A DNA stretch of 64,000 nt from Morella rubra (taxonomy: Eukaryota > Streptophyta > Magnoliopsida > Fagales > Myricaceae), in NCBI GenBank assembly GCA_003952965.2, contig CM025855.1, forward strand, positions 36,932,052 to 36,996,051, written 5' to 3'. Positions 48,140 through 61,300 of the stretch are shown piece by piece. Numbering within the stretch: the first letter of the stretch is position 1; each line of letters begins with the position of its first letter. The translations under genes and the position numbers were made by a program. The notes beneath the pieces were generated by a model. It worked only from the letters and a program-made list of their open reading frames with translations, ran no database searches and had not been told where the DNA came from.

Positions 48140-48475
48140 TTCCTAAGAACTGGAAGCCCCCTCTCTCTAAAAAAAATAAAAAAATGCATTTACAAGACAA
48201 AAAAAAGACTTTTTCAAAAAGCCTTCGCCCTCCTATTCAACGGGGCTATTAGAGAAGCGGTTTCCTTCCTTGACTTCTTTGCTCAGTCAAGCTTCCTTGT
48301 TCCTTAGTGTAGTCTCGGTCCATAGTTTAAGACTCCCTTCCTTATAGCCTAGTCTATATCCACAGCTGACGTGACTCCGTACCGACGCCTTTCCCTTTGT
48401 AGACGGCTAAGTTACTTCGTAACCTTAACGTACTTTCTTTCTTACTTTAGCATAGGCCTTCGTCGGGCTTTCGCC

Positions 48476-48495
48476 CCTTCGCCTATAGGCGAAGG
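48476..48495. repeat. Perfect 20-base palindrome
   Basis: CCTTCGCCTATAGGCGAAGG is perfectly self-complementary. Partial copies lie at 50016 (inside rpl2 exon 1, encoding KPIGEG), at 2041 and near 10645. It may be a short dispersed mitochondrial repeat. Confidence 0.85.
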
Positions 48496-51266
48496 CTTGG
48501 CTTCGCTATCGCTCATGACTTGGTATAGAGTCCGTGTAGTCGTCGGCCTTCCCACCAGAAGAGAAGGCCTATGATATAGTGGTCGGCCTTTCGAATGCCT
48601 CCTTCCTTACTTTTCTGAGAAGCCCTTTACGACTATAAAGGACAGGGGGCTGTTCACCTTTGGAAACTTAGCTACTTAAGTACTAGTCAATATTAACAAG
48701 GCGAACGGCATTCTATTGTACAGCTACTTAATATTAATAGTACAACAACTGTCGTACTACTAAAGTACCAAGGAAACCGCTAGATAAACTTTGTTTGAAT
48801 AAACGCCGCCTATTTTAGTTTACATTCATTACAAAGTAAACCAAGCCTAACCGGTCACGACATGTTGTTTGTTGATATTTTTTGAGGAGTTTTATGGAAT
48901 TTAGCTGACTGAATCCATAAACCTATAAAGTCACCGTCACTGGTACTTTTTTGACTCTATAGGTAGGTATAGGTATTGGTGGAGCTTGCGTAATGTAGTT
49001 TTAGTTAAGGCTGCATTGAAGTAGCGCTTTTTATTTTTGAAGATCTACTGAAGTACCAAAGGCGAACGGGGCTCCCAGGCCGGGACGTCTGGCAGAATGC
49101 TTGGCCTCCTGCGCTGGAAGCGACACCCGAAGGGTGAGCTTCTGGCGATTAGCTTTTAGAACTAGATAATATAATAGGCATTAGGCATTCTGAGCTGGAA
49201 GGAGGCAAGCAAATGAAGGGAGGCATTACGGGCCGACTACAAAAAGCAAAGCTTCGTAGACTCGACAAGTCGCTTATAGAATGCCGACTACTAAGTGAAG
49301 ACTTTCTACTTCATTTAATAAGGGAAGGGGGGAGGGAAGCTTTGCTACACGAGCTTTATAAGGCCGACCACTACATAAGCCGCTGGCGGAGAAAGCTCGA
49401 AGAGCTCCCCTTCATTCGTTGCTAAGCCAAGGTCCCAGGTCTCCGAGTCAGCCCGCGCTTTTTCGAAGAATCCTGCACCCATGGGCATACGGCCTGGCAG
49501 GCCTTCCCTTTCCGCCGGAGCTTCATGGGCGTTGCCCCGTTCCCCAATCAGATGTTTGGATGTGAGCTATACTCCGCGAGGAGCCAAACGGGCGTATGGC
49601 CTTGCCTTGCCATTTGACCTCTCTTCCCGTGTGACTAGGAATGCTCAGTGACAACCTCTCAATTGTCACCGCCTGGCCTCTCTTGCTACCACGGTAGCAC
49701 CTAGTGTGGTCAGCACCAATCGTGTTCGGGCAACGAAGCTTACACTCATTCACATTGGTTCATCCTGCTATGCCCTGGGCCTTTTGCTCTTCTAACGTCA
49801 AAGGTGGCCGGCCTTTCGTCAAGGCCCAGGAATCCGCTGGACATCTCAGCGGCGGGATTGGATACCCGCATCCGATCGAAGTTCCATTTGAGTGCCCCCC
49901 TAACATACATAAAGGAGAGCTGTTTCTAGGTGGGTCGCTTCGCGCAAGACATTGCTTAGGACCAACGGGTCACACGACAGGTGCACGATCGACTTTGCAC
50001 GCTCCATCCTTCGGCCCTTCGCCTATAGGCTTGGTAGGCAAGCTGCCTTGATCCGTCTTTGGCTTTGATTCGTTATGCTCAGCAGCTCCAACAAGCCCTA
50101 AAGTCTTTTGCCGCCTAAAACTCCGCCAAGAAAGCGCTGCTTTACGTTTGATCCTATGTGCCCAAAGAATGCTATGCGTTCTCCACTTTCGGACCTCGAA
50201 AAGAGAGAACGTGTTTTTTCCTCTGAGTTTCTCTCTCATTCGCGGAGCGAAGAAAGCGGGCCTTGCCCCAGCTACCGCTATCCTTGGGAAAGCAAAAGAG
50301 CTACCGAAAGAAAGGGATGCAGTCTCTCCAAGGGCCCTTGGAGAGGAGAAGGCAGAGAAGAAAACGTCCTTCGCGCAAGTTTTTTTGCTTCCTACGCCCT
50401 TACTAGTAAAGGGGCTCTTCGACCAAGGAGGCATTCTGGTAGGAAGGCCGACCACTACATAAGCCGCCATCCGTCCAGGAGAGAAGCAAGCTACCTTTCT
50501 TTGATCCACCTTCCCGGGCAGGGAAGAGAACGAAAATAGGCCGCGGATGGTGGTCGTGGTAGATTCGAGGATCTTACGCGGCGGAGCGAACTCCTCTATC
50601 GTGTTGCATTTCCTCTGCCGGCGTAGCTGCACCCTCTCGATCCATCGTACTGGAGCGATCCGAGAAGAACGATTAGGATCATATTCTATCCTTTCTACAA
50701 TGCCCATAGACGAAGTGCTTCGTTTCAGATCAATTCTTCGCTGCAATCGCTTCGATCCACCCCTCGGTGAAAAACCGTAATACGCCCTGAGGAATTCCTA
50801 CCAGCAGACTTTCCTGTACTCAAAGTGAATTGTCTAAGTGCTCTCCCCTCTTGGCTTTGTCTCATTGTCTATCTCGTAATCATTCGATTCCGTCCGAATT
50901 AGCTCCTACTCCTACTCCTTCTTCTCCTTCATCGTCGTTGGTCCTTTTGACATAAGATTCTCGGCCGCCTCCGGTCCGGTAGGAAAGAAAGCTGTAGCCA
51001 GTGACTAGCTCCGCTATGGAGCTACGTGTACACCGCCACGTCGAGACTCTCTTTCGAAAGTGAGATCACCACCGGCTTTAAGAAGAGGGAAAGATCACTC
51101 CTAAATGCAGCCGTGATCTTATATACGATACCACCAGACGCACCTTGGTACTTCCATCCGCCAATCAAGGCTAGTGGAGCGAAGAGGGCAAAAAACGTGA
51201 ACGCCTAGCGCGAGCCTTATTGAAAGAAAGGGCCCCTTACTATAGAACAAAGCAAGGGATTGAGCT

Positions 51267-51293
51267 GCGCGAAAGCCGTTGCGCTAACGCGCT
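51267..51293. repeat. Inverted partial copy of the 30.15 kb hairpin
   Basis: GCGCGAAAGCCGTTGCG followed by CTAACGCGC is the reverse complement of part of 30149-30187, minus about ten bases of the hairpin. It lies about 180 bases upstream of rps4. Confidence 0.7.
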
Positions 51294-51475
51294 TTACTAA
51301 TATAATAGAAAGGGTTCCAAACCTATCTTACTAATAAGAAGAAAGGGGCAAGCCAAAACCTACTCCTAACAAGTTGCTGGATCGAAGTATAACATTCTCC
51401 ATCCGCCCGCCAGCAGCAGAGGGGGTTCGATTCCCGTTATACGCGATGTGGCGAAAAAGACTGATTCAACGAGAT

Positions 51476-52328
51476 ATGCCTTGCCTGCATTAAGATTTAA
51501 AACTTGTCGTCTACTTTCAGGAAATGTTCGGAACAGAGAACTTACAAAATACAACGCCGCATTCTCCGAAGATTGAGAAACAAGAAGAAATCTATTAAGA
51601 GAAAGATTTATCCGAGAGAAAATCTTAACAGTTACATCCAATCACAAACTACACGAAAGTTGCCCCTTTTTCATGGGGATTTACCTATCACAGAGATGCA
51701 CAGAGGAACAGAACGAACTTCATATATCCCTTTTCTACTTAATCCAGAAACTAGATTGGACGTTATTCCGGTTCGTCTCCATTTTCGTGAAACTATTCCT
51801 CAAGCAAGGCAGCCGATAAGTCATCGAAGGGTTTGTGTGAATAATGGAATGGTAAGCATTACTCATTTTAAAGTGTCCCACGGTGATCTAGTATCTTTTC
51901 AAGAAAATGACGCGAGAATCCGCGGTGAAGAAATAAGGAGATCTTTCTATATCGAAATATCAGTTGAAAAAATAATAGGCAAATTCCTGGATCACCCGGT
52001 AAGAATGTGGAGAAGAACCAAAACAGAATGGTTCCACCTACTCAAAACTAAGAGGGGATGCCGCCTACTACTAAAATCCCGGTTTTTGCAACAGTTGCGT
52101 TCTTCTATGCAAGAAGAAGACTTAGAAAGAACAAAGAAGTTTGGATCCGAAAAAGTATGCTTAGGCAGTTCCTTCGCGGAGCACAACAGAATGAAGAGGA
52201 ATCTGTATCATTTCAAATCCCTATTCTTATTGAAGACAGGAGAGGAACCAGTAAAAACCTTGAAAATCTTCCTACTCGAAGTCCAACATAGGTCCTATAC
52301 GTTTGAAGCAACTCTTCTTATATCATAA
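51476..52328 (+). pseudogene. rps4: Mitochondrial ribosomal protein S4, broken
   Basis: The start region keeps ATG at 51476, but TGCCT is doubled (51477-51486), which shifts the frame and gives a stop five codons in. The following LRFKTCRLLSGNVRNREL segment is in another frame, and a base is missing in the A run near 51546. From about 51555 the frame is open: RRILRRLRNKKKSIK, RKIYPRENLNSYIQ, LPLFHGDLPITEMHR and HRRVCVNNGMVSITHFKV (the S4 RNA-binding domain), then QEEDLERTKKFGSEKVCLG. After about 52205 the frame is lost through small indels and similarity fades, so the C-terminal part of S4 (about 80 residues) is missing or unrecognisable. S4 is a primary 16S-type rRNA binder of the small subunit. 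The gene cannot work as read. Confidence 0.9.
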
Positions 52329-52339
52329 ACAGTGAAGTT

Positions 52340-55300
52340 AACCACTATATTGCTATTTCGGCGTTCCTCGAGCCATCAGTTTTCTATGATGTAGGAACAA
52401 GGACTATCGAGAGTGAGTCAGAGAGCTACACGCTTCTGAGAATCCATTTGTGTATCGTTGTCGAGTGAGGCAGTGATTCCAGGAGATCGTAAGACATTGC
52501 ATGAAAGGAAACTTAGCCAGATAAGAGCATGTGTTATTGGTATATTCTCTTGATGACTCGTTAACATGCAGGTCACGATCCATAGCAAGTTGCAATGTAA
52601 ATAAGAGTTGTGTGAACCGGATTTTACACACTAATCCTCTTTCCCAAGCCAGCCAGGAAACGGAACTGCGCAAAGTCTAGGCAGTGTGAGATCAAAATAA
52701 CTATTAATAATGATCAGGCGTAGTCGCTGCAGTCCAGAGAGTGAAAAAAATAATAATAATACATGGGAAATACAGCCGGACAAAATCAAAACTGTCCCGC
52801 CACAGATACGAGAAATAGGTAATCACGTCCTACCGAATACCGATTCATGACTAACTAAGAAGATTCTTATTACATTAATAAGATGTATTGGTCGGTAACT
52901 CGTCAATACCGTGCTCAGAGATAGACGATTAATGAGAACTAGAAGAAGGTACCATTCTCAATAATGTCACTTATAGAGATATCACCTCGCGGTTATTTGC
53001 GTCGGAAGATCTTATTCATTAATTTTTTGTGTTGTCTTGATTCCTGAATTAGATTTTGTCTTACTTTAGTATTTTCATTTAGTTGTCTACGAATCTTTTA
53101 AATCATTGTTTTTCAATCGCAGGCAAGTGCTATAGATTTCTGTTTTTTCTATATTTATTATATACTTGCGTGGTGCTGGGAGATAGACGGAGGGGGGTAC
53201 GTACTAGTTCCAGTCCTACGACGACACGCTCCAGTAAGAATGAGGAGTGATCACAGTTATAATCCAACGCTCATGCGCAGGCTCAAGGTCTGACATATGG
53301 AAGTAAAGGAGCACTAGCTGGGCGCCTCGTAGAGTATAGAGCGGCCTCTTCTCTTCCACTCATGGATACTATCACAGCCAATTTTATGTCTGTACATTTC
53401 TTTGTATGATGTTTTCTCACTATCTAATACTTCACGCAGCATATGGGTTTATATTATGATAATAGTATTGTGCTCAATGTTTTCTATCATAGAGAGGAGG
53501 ACCTGCTCATCCGCGAGGAGGGTACCATGGCGATGTTATAACACAGTGTTTACTCGGTGGGGGAGAGCAAGTTATTAAAGCCTCCAGAGACTCTGAGCGC
53601 CGATACACATTATAATCAAACTACAGTCTAATCTTATTATTGTTAGCACTCCTCTGTGCGTATCTGTGAGTATTGAGGATCTCGCACCGCATTACCGCCT
53701 AGTTTGTAGTATTCACGCGCCACTGAATGATAGTTGTGAACTCCATTCTAAATTCCTAACAGATTGGCTTTGTTCATGAGATATATGACAAAGACTCTGA
53801 ATCGACCATATACGTAAAACCTGCTACGGCCGGTGTGTGTGTATAGCTTTTGAGCACTTAACGAGGTGCGAAAGTAGTCTTTAGACGCTAGGCGCTATGT
53901 TTCTTGCATCACTGGCAGAGCATTGAGACGTGGTGTCACCTATTTCAGCTAGGAACCGGGAGAACGACGTTACCTAATAGATACATTCCTCCGTGTTTGC
54001 TTGCTACGTGAGTCATCGACTTTTTTGTAAAAGTTTGGGGTTATAGATGGTTGTTGTAATCCAATTCACGTGCGTAAAAATCCACTGGTAACACTCTTGA
54101 CTGCTGTGCTGTTTTGTGTTCTGGCACCTCCTCAGATTGAGATCTGACTGAACACTTCATTGAGATATCAGTGTGTTAACACTATCTCGTTTGTTTAGGA
54201 TTCTGACGACTTCTCCCGCTATGATTGCGCTATCTCCAAGAAGCGTAGGTGACCAATGATCATTCAAGTAAGAGGAACGCTAATCAAACAGGCGCGTTTT
54301 CCATATTATCTCCTAGAATTTCAGTTGTTTATGATGTGAGTACTCTTGCAAATAGCGGAGATTCACCGTATGGAGAGTATTGCAAGTCTTTAATAGCCGA
54401 CGATTTTCTGTACACACACACTGAGTAGAGTAGTTGAATACTATGGTAGTCACTGTGCTTAGTCGTGTCTTGGTAGTGGTAAATTATAGAAATCTCATGG
54501 ATAATCACTTCTCTTACTGATATATGAAGAACTGCTGATTAGTACACCGAGCATAGACATATACATGCCTCAACACAGACAAAAGACAACACAACAGGAC
54601 GTGGATCACGAGAGAGAGACCGAGACTTAGTATCTCTGAAGTGAGTGGAAATTTAAGTATGGCTGGAGAGAGAGGACGAACTCCACTGACATGAATTGGC
54701 ACTCTATCTCTCGGGAAATGATTTGGCGACACGAATCTCTACTTTCATCAGCCGCGACTACTTATCTGGACGTCTAACGTCTTGGTGTTGTTCCCATAGA
54801 GTCCCATAAGAAATTATCAATTAGTAGCGCCAATTTGAATTGCGGCGCTTTATGTACCCTTGCTAGCATGCTAAAGTATATAAGGCCAGCCGAATGTTTT
54901 ACCGTGTGACAAAAGACAGATGTATTAACAGCGTACAGAAATTGCGTATAGTAATTTTGAGGAAAGGACTGAGTGATGATCGAGGTAGAAGTGGTACGAA
55001 CAGGAGAACGCACTCATCACGATCTCACTAATTGATGAGAAGCAAGCTTTTGACAGTGAGTGATGCTGGTAATAGTGCTGATGATCCGACATTATGTGAG
55101 ATGTGCCCAGTGACTCTTCGTGAGCCGAGTAACATAGGGAGCGCATTGAGAATTGTGCCTGTTGTGCACTCGAGTATCTCACAGTTGGGAGAGGCCCGCG
55201 TGTCATAATTTTCACGTAGCTGAAGACCTCTTGCACAGGAGAAGTTCAGTGTATGGTAAATATGTATGTTAAATGTGCATGGCAAGTCAACGACAATGAA

Positions 55301-58300
55301 CGGGAATATAAAGAACCGCCAGCTTGCGTCTTCCTCTCCTGTGGTTCGGACATGAAAGAAATTCCCTTCGCTTCGATACTTAAATACGATGTCGCTGAGC
55401 TCTAACGCTAGGAGAAGAATGTATAAGACTAATGGGATATATGGAGAGTTCCATAGTCTATATTTTGTCGTCTAGCTCTCAGGCAAGAGGTACGATAGTG
55501 CTAACCTTAAGCATTGTAATCACCAATTGCAGATGTGTAGTGCGAAATCTTACTTCTTTCTATCCAGATGCAAGATACTTAATTTTATTATAATTATTAA
55601 ATATTTCCTAAGCAGGAGATCACTATGGCGCATACTGCGTGTATCTCTCTGCGCTCTTCTCTACGTGTGCCTCGAACTTGGATACTTCAGGATGTCTCTC
55701 TTGCGTTTTCTTTGCCTACTAATATCACTGACTAGTATTCTCATTGATTGGAGACTCACATGGAAATAAATAGACAAATCTTGTTTTCTTATTGTGCTCT
55801 TGCGAAGCATACGCACCCATGTAGCGCGCAATGGACATGAGAGTAATTTGTAGTGTCTACTTTTCATTGTCGAGGATGAAACAGACTCTCGATAGCTTTC
55901 CGCCTGCAGATACATGAATCCCGTGAGCTTGAGACTAAAAGGAAAGGTGGAGGAGAACAGGATGTCCAGACGCTCATGATGTTGCCATTGATTCGCCTCT
56001 GTTCTGGGCCTCTTACACTCTTTTTCGCGCTCAAAAGTAGATGGCCAGTTGTAGGATGGAAAATTAAGTGAGAGGACATGGTCCTGTTTGCTATTGATCA
56101 GAACTATGAGTTGCTAGTAATTTCTCATAATTAGCTTTCCTGGTCCTTGTTTCTTGCTATCTTCCACTCTGCTCACGATTAGCTATTCCTGTCCTGGGCC
56201 TGTGGACTCAGTTAATAGCATCAAAAAGACCGCGTTTTGGCAAGGAGACTAAACGCCTTTATAATGCTTGTGGTGTTTATATTGTACAACAGACTCTATG
56301 GTTTGGACGTGACGGTGGATAATCTGAACCATCGGTACTATATAACGCTGTCTTTATTGGACTCGCGCGTGAGCTTTATGAATTAGGTTATATCGTTAGA
56401 CAAACACTCTTCAACTTGTTGGGCACAGAAAATGTCGGAGCACTGCATATAGATGGGCTTAAGATTCTCTGCCTTCATCATAAGTTTCAGAGATGTAATA
56501 GGTGGTTCAATTGCAAGATGGGAAATGACGTTGCGTGAACTGTGTTAGCTTCGTATTCGCTGTGGTGCGAGTTTACTGGAATGACTCTAGCTTACTCTCT
56601 GTCACTCCGATAAAGAACATTCGTGTGCTATTTCACATCATATTTGTGAATGAAGAGGGAGACTATTGTGTAACATGATCGCTCTTACGAAGTGTGCGTA
56701 ATAGATGTGACTAGCACAAAGAGTGAATATTTAGTGTGGTTTCTCATTTAGTACGTAAACAGGATTTTATGTAAGAGTCTTTCCTATTATCTAAACAGTT
56801 CGGTATGCCTACAACAATTCAGAAGCAAAAGGCTATAGTTGCCCGTTAAGTATAAAATAGGCTCCTGTAAGGCTTCTTGAATAACTGGGAGGAGGGTCTG
56901 ATATTCTAAAGGTTGGCTAAAAATTAATTTCTAGCTAAACCAGAACATGCTGTTGAATCCTTCTTAACAGTTTACATATACGCTCCAGATGCCAGATTTG
57001 GAATCACGTGCAGATGATTGGAACCAGGTTGACACTATGTAGATCCTTCAGATTCTAAGGTAGTGGACTATTTTGGCTGAAAAAGCTATTATGAAGGAAT
57101 ATAAAAGTTGACAAGTCTTGGTAGGTGTATTTCACTCTTTTTCCCTCCAACGATAAAAATTGTGGAAAAAAGACAGTGGGAGCGTGGATAACAAATAGAC
57201 AGTAGTCGATACAGCCTTGGGCGTGATGGGGGATTTTTGGCATAAAACTCCGAGCAAAGCAACAGACCTCCCCTTTTTCTGATTAACTACGAATCAACAA
57301 ATTTTCAACTATCAACATGATATGATTTCCTATTTGTTTGTGTGAAAAGGTCTTTCTCGCGAGCGAGATAAATTGCAACACTCTGCTTCCGAATGCTGCC
57401 GGAAATAATTAGCACTTTTTCACGATATTGAAAACAAGGGCCAGTGTCATGATCTGAACATGTGAAATTGTGAACAGTGATATTAGTCTTGAGGTCGACG
57501 TAACCGGACCCCGCGAGATATACCACAAGGGGTATGTCCTTAATGAGCGATAGATAGGTCTGTACCATAAACAAATTTATCCTATTGTAGGCTAATTCCA
57601 TGCCATGTGCTTCCTAACTCATTATGTCGGCCTTTTCGCCGAGTAATTGAGACATATAATCATAGCTGAAGGGCTTAATTCCCATAATGAAAGTAGGATG
57701 TAATATAGGTCAGGTGATCGTCTTCGGTGTACGTACTAGATGCTGAAATTAAAAAAATGGGAGAGATGGGTGAGAGTTCACGTACCCTTGTTCAAAATAG
57801 ATATGCCTACAGAGAAATTCTGGTCGAACCAATTGAAATGTACGGGGGGGTGCAGCAAATTTAAGAAACAAGTATGGGGATAGAAAGATAAGAGAAAATA
57901 ATGTTCGAAATAGATAAAATAGAGTGGATAAGGAAAAGCACAAACCAATCTCTGAGGGTGATAATTAGGACTCGTAAAGCCTTGCATCCAAATGACACGT
58001 CGCTCTAGGCGTGGTTCTCTTAACTTAAGATGAATATGAGGATAGAGTTGCCACTTATATGTCAGCACTGATATGATGGTGGAAACACATGATAGATAAG
58101 AAAGTAAAAGAAGAAAGAAACGCGTTCAACACGCTCGAGTGGCAGTTATATCATGGGCTCGCATGAGCATATAGTTCCGGAAGCTTAACTCTTCGTTTGG
58201 ACGCAGGTGAGTACAGGAAGTGAGAGAGTATGGGTAGACAGATGTAAAATGCGGAACTTATTCAATAGGTACTTGCGCCCTAGAGAGCTATACAATTCTT

Positions 58301-61300
58301 GGGTTGACTGATATATCAGGATCTCTCCAGATAAAGTCTTATATGAATAATTAATAAGATAAGTCCTATCTGGCTACTACTTTTGTCCTAATAGAGGTAT
58401 ATCGTGTAGTGCACACCCCTCTCGAGATAACATACAATATCTTCTAGCAACAACCTATTATAGTAAGTCAGGCATAGTGACTTATTTGGAAGGCGATTAA
58501 GCAGATTGATTGCTTCCGAAGAGCCGTACCTAGCTAGAAGCAAGACGAACTATTATTCGTGTTGTGGACATAGAATTGGAACCTTACCTCACTCTAATTA
58601 AATTATGATTATTTGCAGGGTTATTAAACTTGCTTGTAACCATACCGCATAACAAGTGCCGCCCATAATTTGGCTGGCGTTTGGTGTTTTTTAATGGAGT
58701 GAAAAAACGGGCTCCAGCCAGCCAAGGCCAAGACAAGTGCCAATGGGGACTTTTCATGCGACTTAAAAAGGCTTGGAAACTTAATGCAAATCCATGAAGT
58801 TGCGAGAGACCAGTCTCGTCTCTCATATGTGTGGATGCTCTGGTTTAAACATCCACTTGTGACAACCGTACGGGATACGATAGTTAAGAAGTTGTCAATG
58901 GAGATTGCACTTAATTATTGAAAATGTTGCCAGCGGTCCTTTTGGCGGTATTGCCCTATACGATTCTTCACGCGTCAAAGCCTATTCGTGCTCAACAGGC
59001 CACAAGTGGCCATGCAATTTGCAATAAAGAATACTGATCAGAAAGAATACTTATTCTCCGCTACTACCTCTGCGGAACAAAATTAGGAAACGATTAAGAA
59101 ACCCTTGCCACATGAAAGATTTATCCATGTCTCATAAAAGTCAGCATCTCGAGTGTTTTGTGGCAAGCTCCCTCTTATTGAAATTCACAACTATTGTCAC
59201 ATGTGGGTGTGCTAAGGGAGATTCGCAATCACAGAAGCTATCCTACACATGTTATAGCGCACGAAGTGTGCTTAATATGCAAACAGACAAGATTTAGACC
59301 AACAAAAGAAGGTAGGTGCCTCACGCCGCATATCTGAGAGGTCTCTGCGCGGTGAGTAAGGGCGGTGAAGTGGTGACACTTGGGTTCAAGGCATTCTGTA
59401 CCGGATCCACACTCGGCCGGTTTAAATCAGGAGCAGATGACGTTCAAGGGGCACGTTTACTCTTTGTTTGGCATCGCTGAAGCAGCCGCAATCTCAATTT
59501 TGGCATGTCTCGTCTTGACAGAGTGGGTTAAACTGTCTCATTGCGTAGCACCCGATCGCAGAATTCGGGATTGAGAGGTACTGGCAAGTAAAAACGGACC
59601 TTCTTTGAGTCATTCCAGAAGAGTCACCGCTATTAAAGTTTGGGTTCATAGTTCATGAACACTCTTGCCTTAATGAATAATGACGTTCCCACGATGTCAT
59701 ATAGACACTAGATAGCTTCAGTTTTACACTCTGATCTTGGGAACAAAAATTTTCTTTTTCCTTGCTTTCACGAACTATGTGAAATACTCATTGTGGAATA
59801 TTGAACATGCTTCATAGTAATGTATTAGGTCCTCATACGTAATGCATTCCTATTCTGACCACGAGAGTTGATAAATTTGTATGCTCTCATCAATTATCTA
59901 TATCCTACTGAAAGATCACCTTTATGTGAAACACTAGCTTGAAACTAACCCAAAAGAGGGAGTGCAAAATACTTTACTTGCCAGTTTCCACAGAGAAGTA
60001 GTAGAGAGAAAAGTGTCTCCGTAGGACATGTGACTATCTGAGGCGTCGCGAGCAAGTCTCGTCGTGATGAATGAATTCAAATCATTCTGTCGTGATAGTG
60101 GAGTGCCCGCAGGGGAGACGTGAGATTGCGCAATACGCGACCGACAAATTGTTTCGAGAGAAGTCCTATAGAATTCACTTGTGTGTGGGAGATGATTCGA
60201 CGCCCGTTAGCATTGGTTCATAGTAACATCTTAGTATATTCTTACTTTGGGTTGATGCAGCTTCGAGTGGCGCAGGAGCGAGAAAATTGATTCCCTTAAG
60301 AGTTTATTCGGAGAGGATTTTATTAGCTCATTTGAGTGTACGCTATGCCAATATTTAAGTGTACGACCAGCGTAGTAATGTTGTACCTATTTTCACTTTT
60401 TTTTTCTATTTCTATAATTTGTTCTTAACTTACAAAAAACAACATCACTAGATAAACACACTTAATCAAAGTCCCTATCTGGGTCATCCCAGTACAAAAT
60501 ATAGAGAAACCAACGCCACTTCCAGTGGTCCATTAAATATATTAACATCGATCGAGTGTCAAACTACTGAGTTATTCTGGCAACGCTTGCAAACACGTAA
60601 AATAGAGGAGTCTTTGAACATTGTGCTTATATACTTGACTTATATTTCTCTGTATTTTGATGTTTGTATTTATGACTAATATAAGAGGAAGATGTTAATC
60701 TCAAATTAGTGAGTAGGGCCTACAGTAACTAGCAATGAATCTGTTCATGCTCTTTTTCCTTAACAAAGTAATGGGAAATAACATTCCACCTTATAGTTTG
60801 TGTGATCTAGTACTGCGCTCGGACTAAGGAAATGATCTGATGATGCTCGAACGCGTGATTACATATCTAAGTAGGTGAAAGCTCCTCTATCTTGGTCTGC
60901 TTTGCCACTAATATGATTACAGGAGTCTCCATTTTACTAAAGGTCAGAAAAGACGGTGAGTTGCGGCATCTGTGACTACTGTTCTTCACACAGTCTGTCG
61001 GCTTCCACAGGTATGGAAAGCGCAAATCTCTATGCACGAGGTAGGAATGTGAAAGGGATGTAGCACGGATCTGGCCTCGTTGCCTGTGGCGACGTTCCTA
61101 TGGGTGTGGTAAGAGTTCAAAGGCTAGCTATTGATTGAGTGGAATGGCATGAGTATATGTGCTCAGGTGAGTAGCTGTGACCTGATAACAGAATAACCGA
61201 TAGTGCACGCTCTGCCATGACCCGTGACCAAATTCTCTGGCTTGGCTGGAATGCGGAATTAAGAACGCGTCCCTATAGTTTAGGTAAATTCGCTTGACAT

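Larger units (their letters stand above)
48075..49975 (-). other. Group II intron of rpl2
   Basis: The intron begins GTGTGACCC (minus strand from 49975), a group II 5' end, and finishes in AC, a permitted AY 3' end. Domain V lies at 48110-48139. No maturase frame is present, so splicing would rely on host factors. The body contains mitochondrial spacer words, including a perfect 20-base palindrome at 48476-48495, and an unrecognised 70-codon frame on the other strand (49213-49425). A 22-base word at 49361-49382 also occurs in exon 1. Confidence 0.85.
47483..50865 (-). pseudogene. rpl2: Mitochondrial ribosomal protein L2, split gene with breaks
   Basis: Exon 1 spans 50865-49976. It begins MRQ, contains LRQFTLSTGKSAGRNSSGR, and ends GACKVDRAPV. 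A one-base loss in a G run near 50770 shifts the frame after VFHRG; the rest of the exon is open in the next frame. The intron runs 49975-48075. Exon 2 spans 48074-47483. It starts TYIIASHQLEAGKMVMNCDW, has an in-frame TAA near 47959 where part of the exon seems lost, an extra T near 47822 before IGTWVHDIECHPGQ, and the peptidyl-transferase-region block GVAMNPVDHPHGGG. It then ends early with VGASFN instead of the usual basic C-terminus. L2 is a core large-subunit protein. As read it cannot be translated, though two of the breaks are single-base and could be sequence errors. It heads the rpl2-rps19-rps3 cluster. Confidence 0.9.

Noticed and set aside
50108-50539. 143-codon plus-strand frame
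   Set aside because: Antisense shadow of rpl2 exon 1.
51376-51450. tRNA-like sequence before rps4 (GTATAA..TTATAC with a GGTTCGATTCC arm)
   Set aside because: The arms suggest an acceptor and T arm, but the T stem pairs only three bases well and there is no D or anticodon arm, so I do not call a tRNA.
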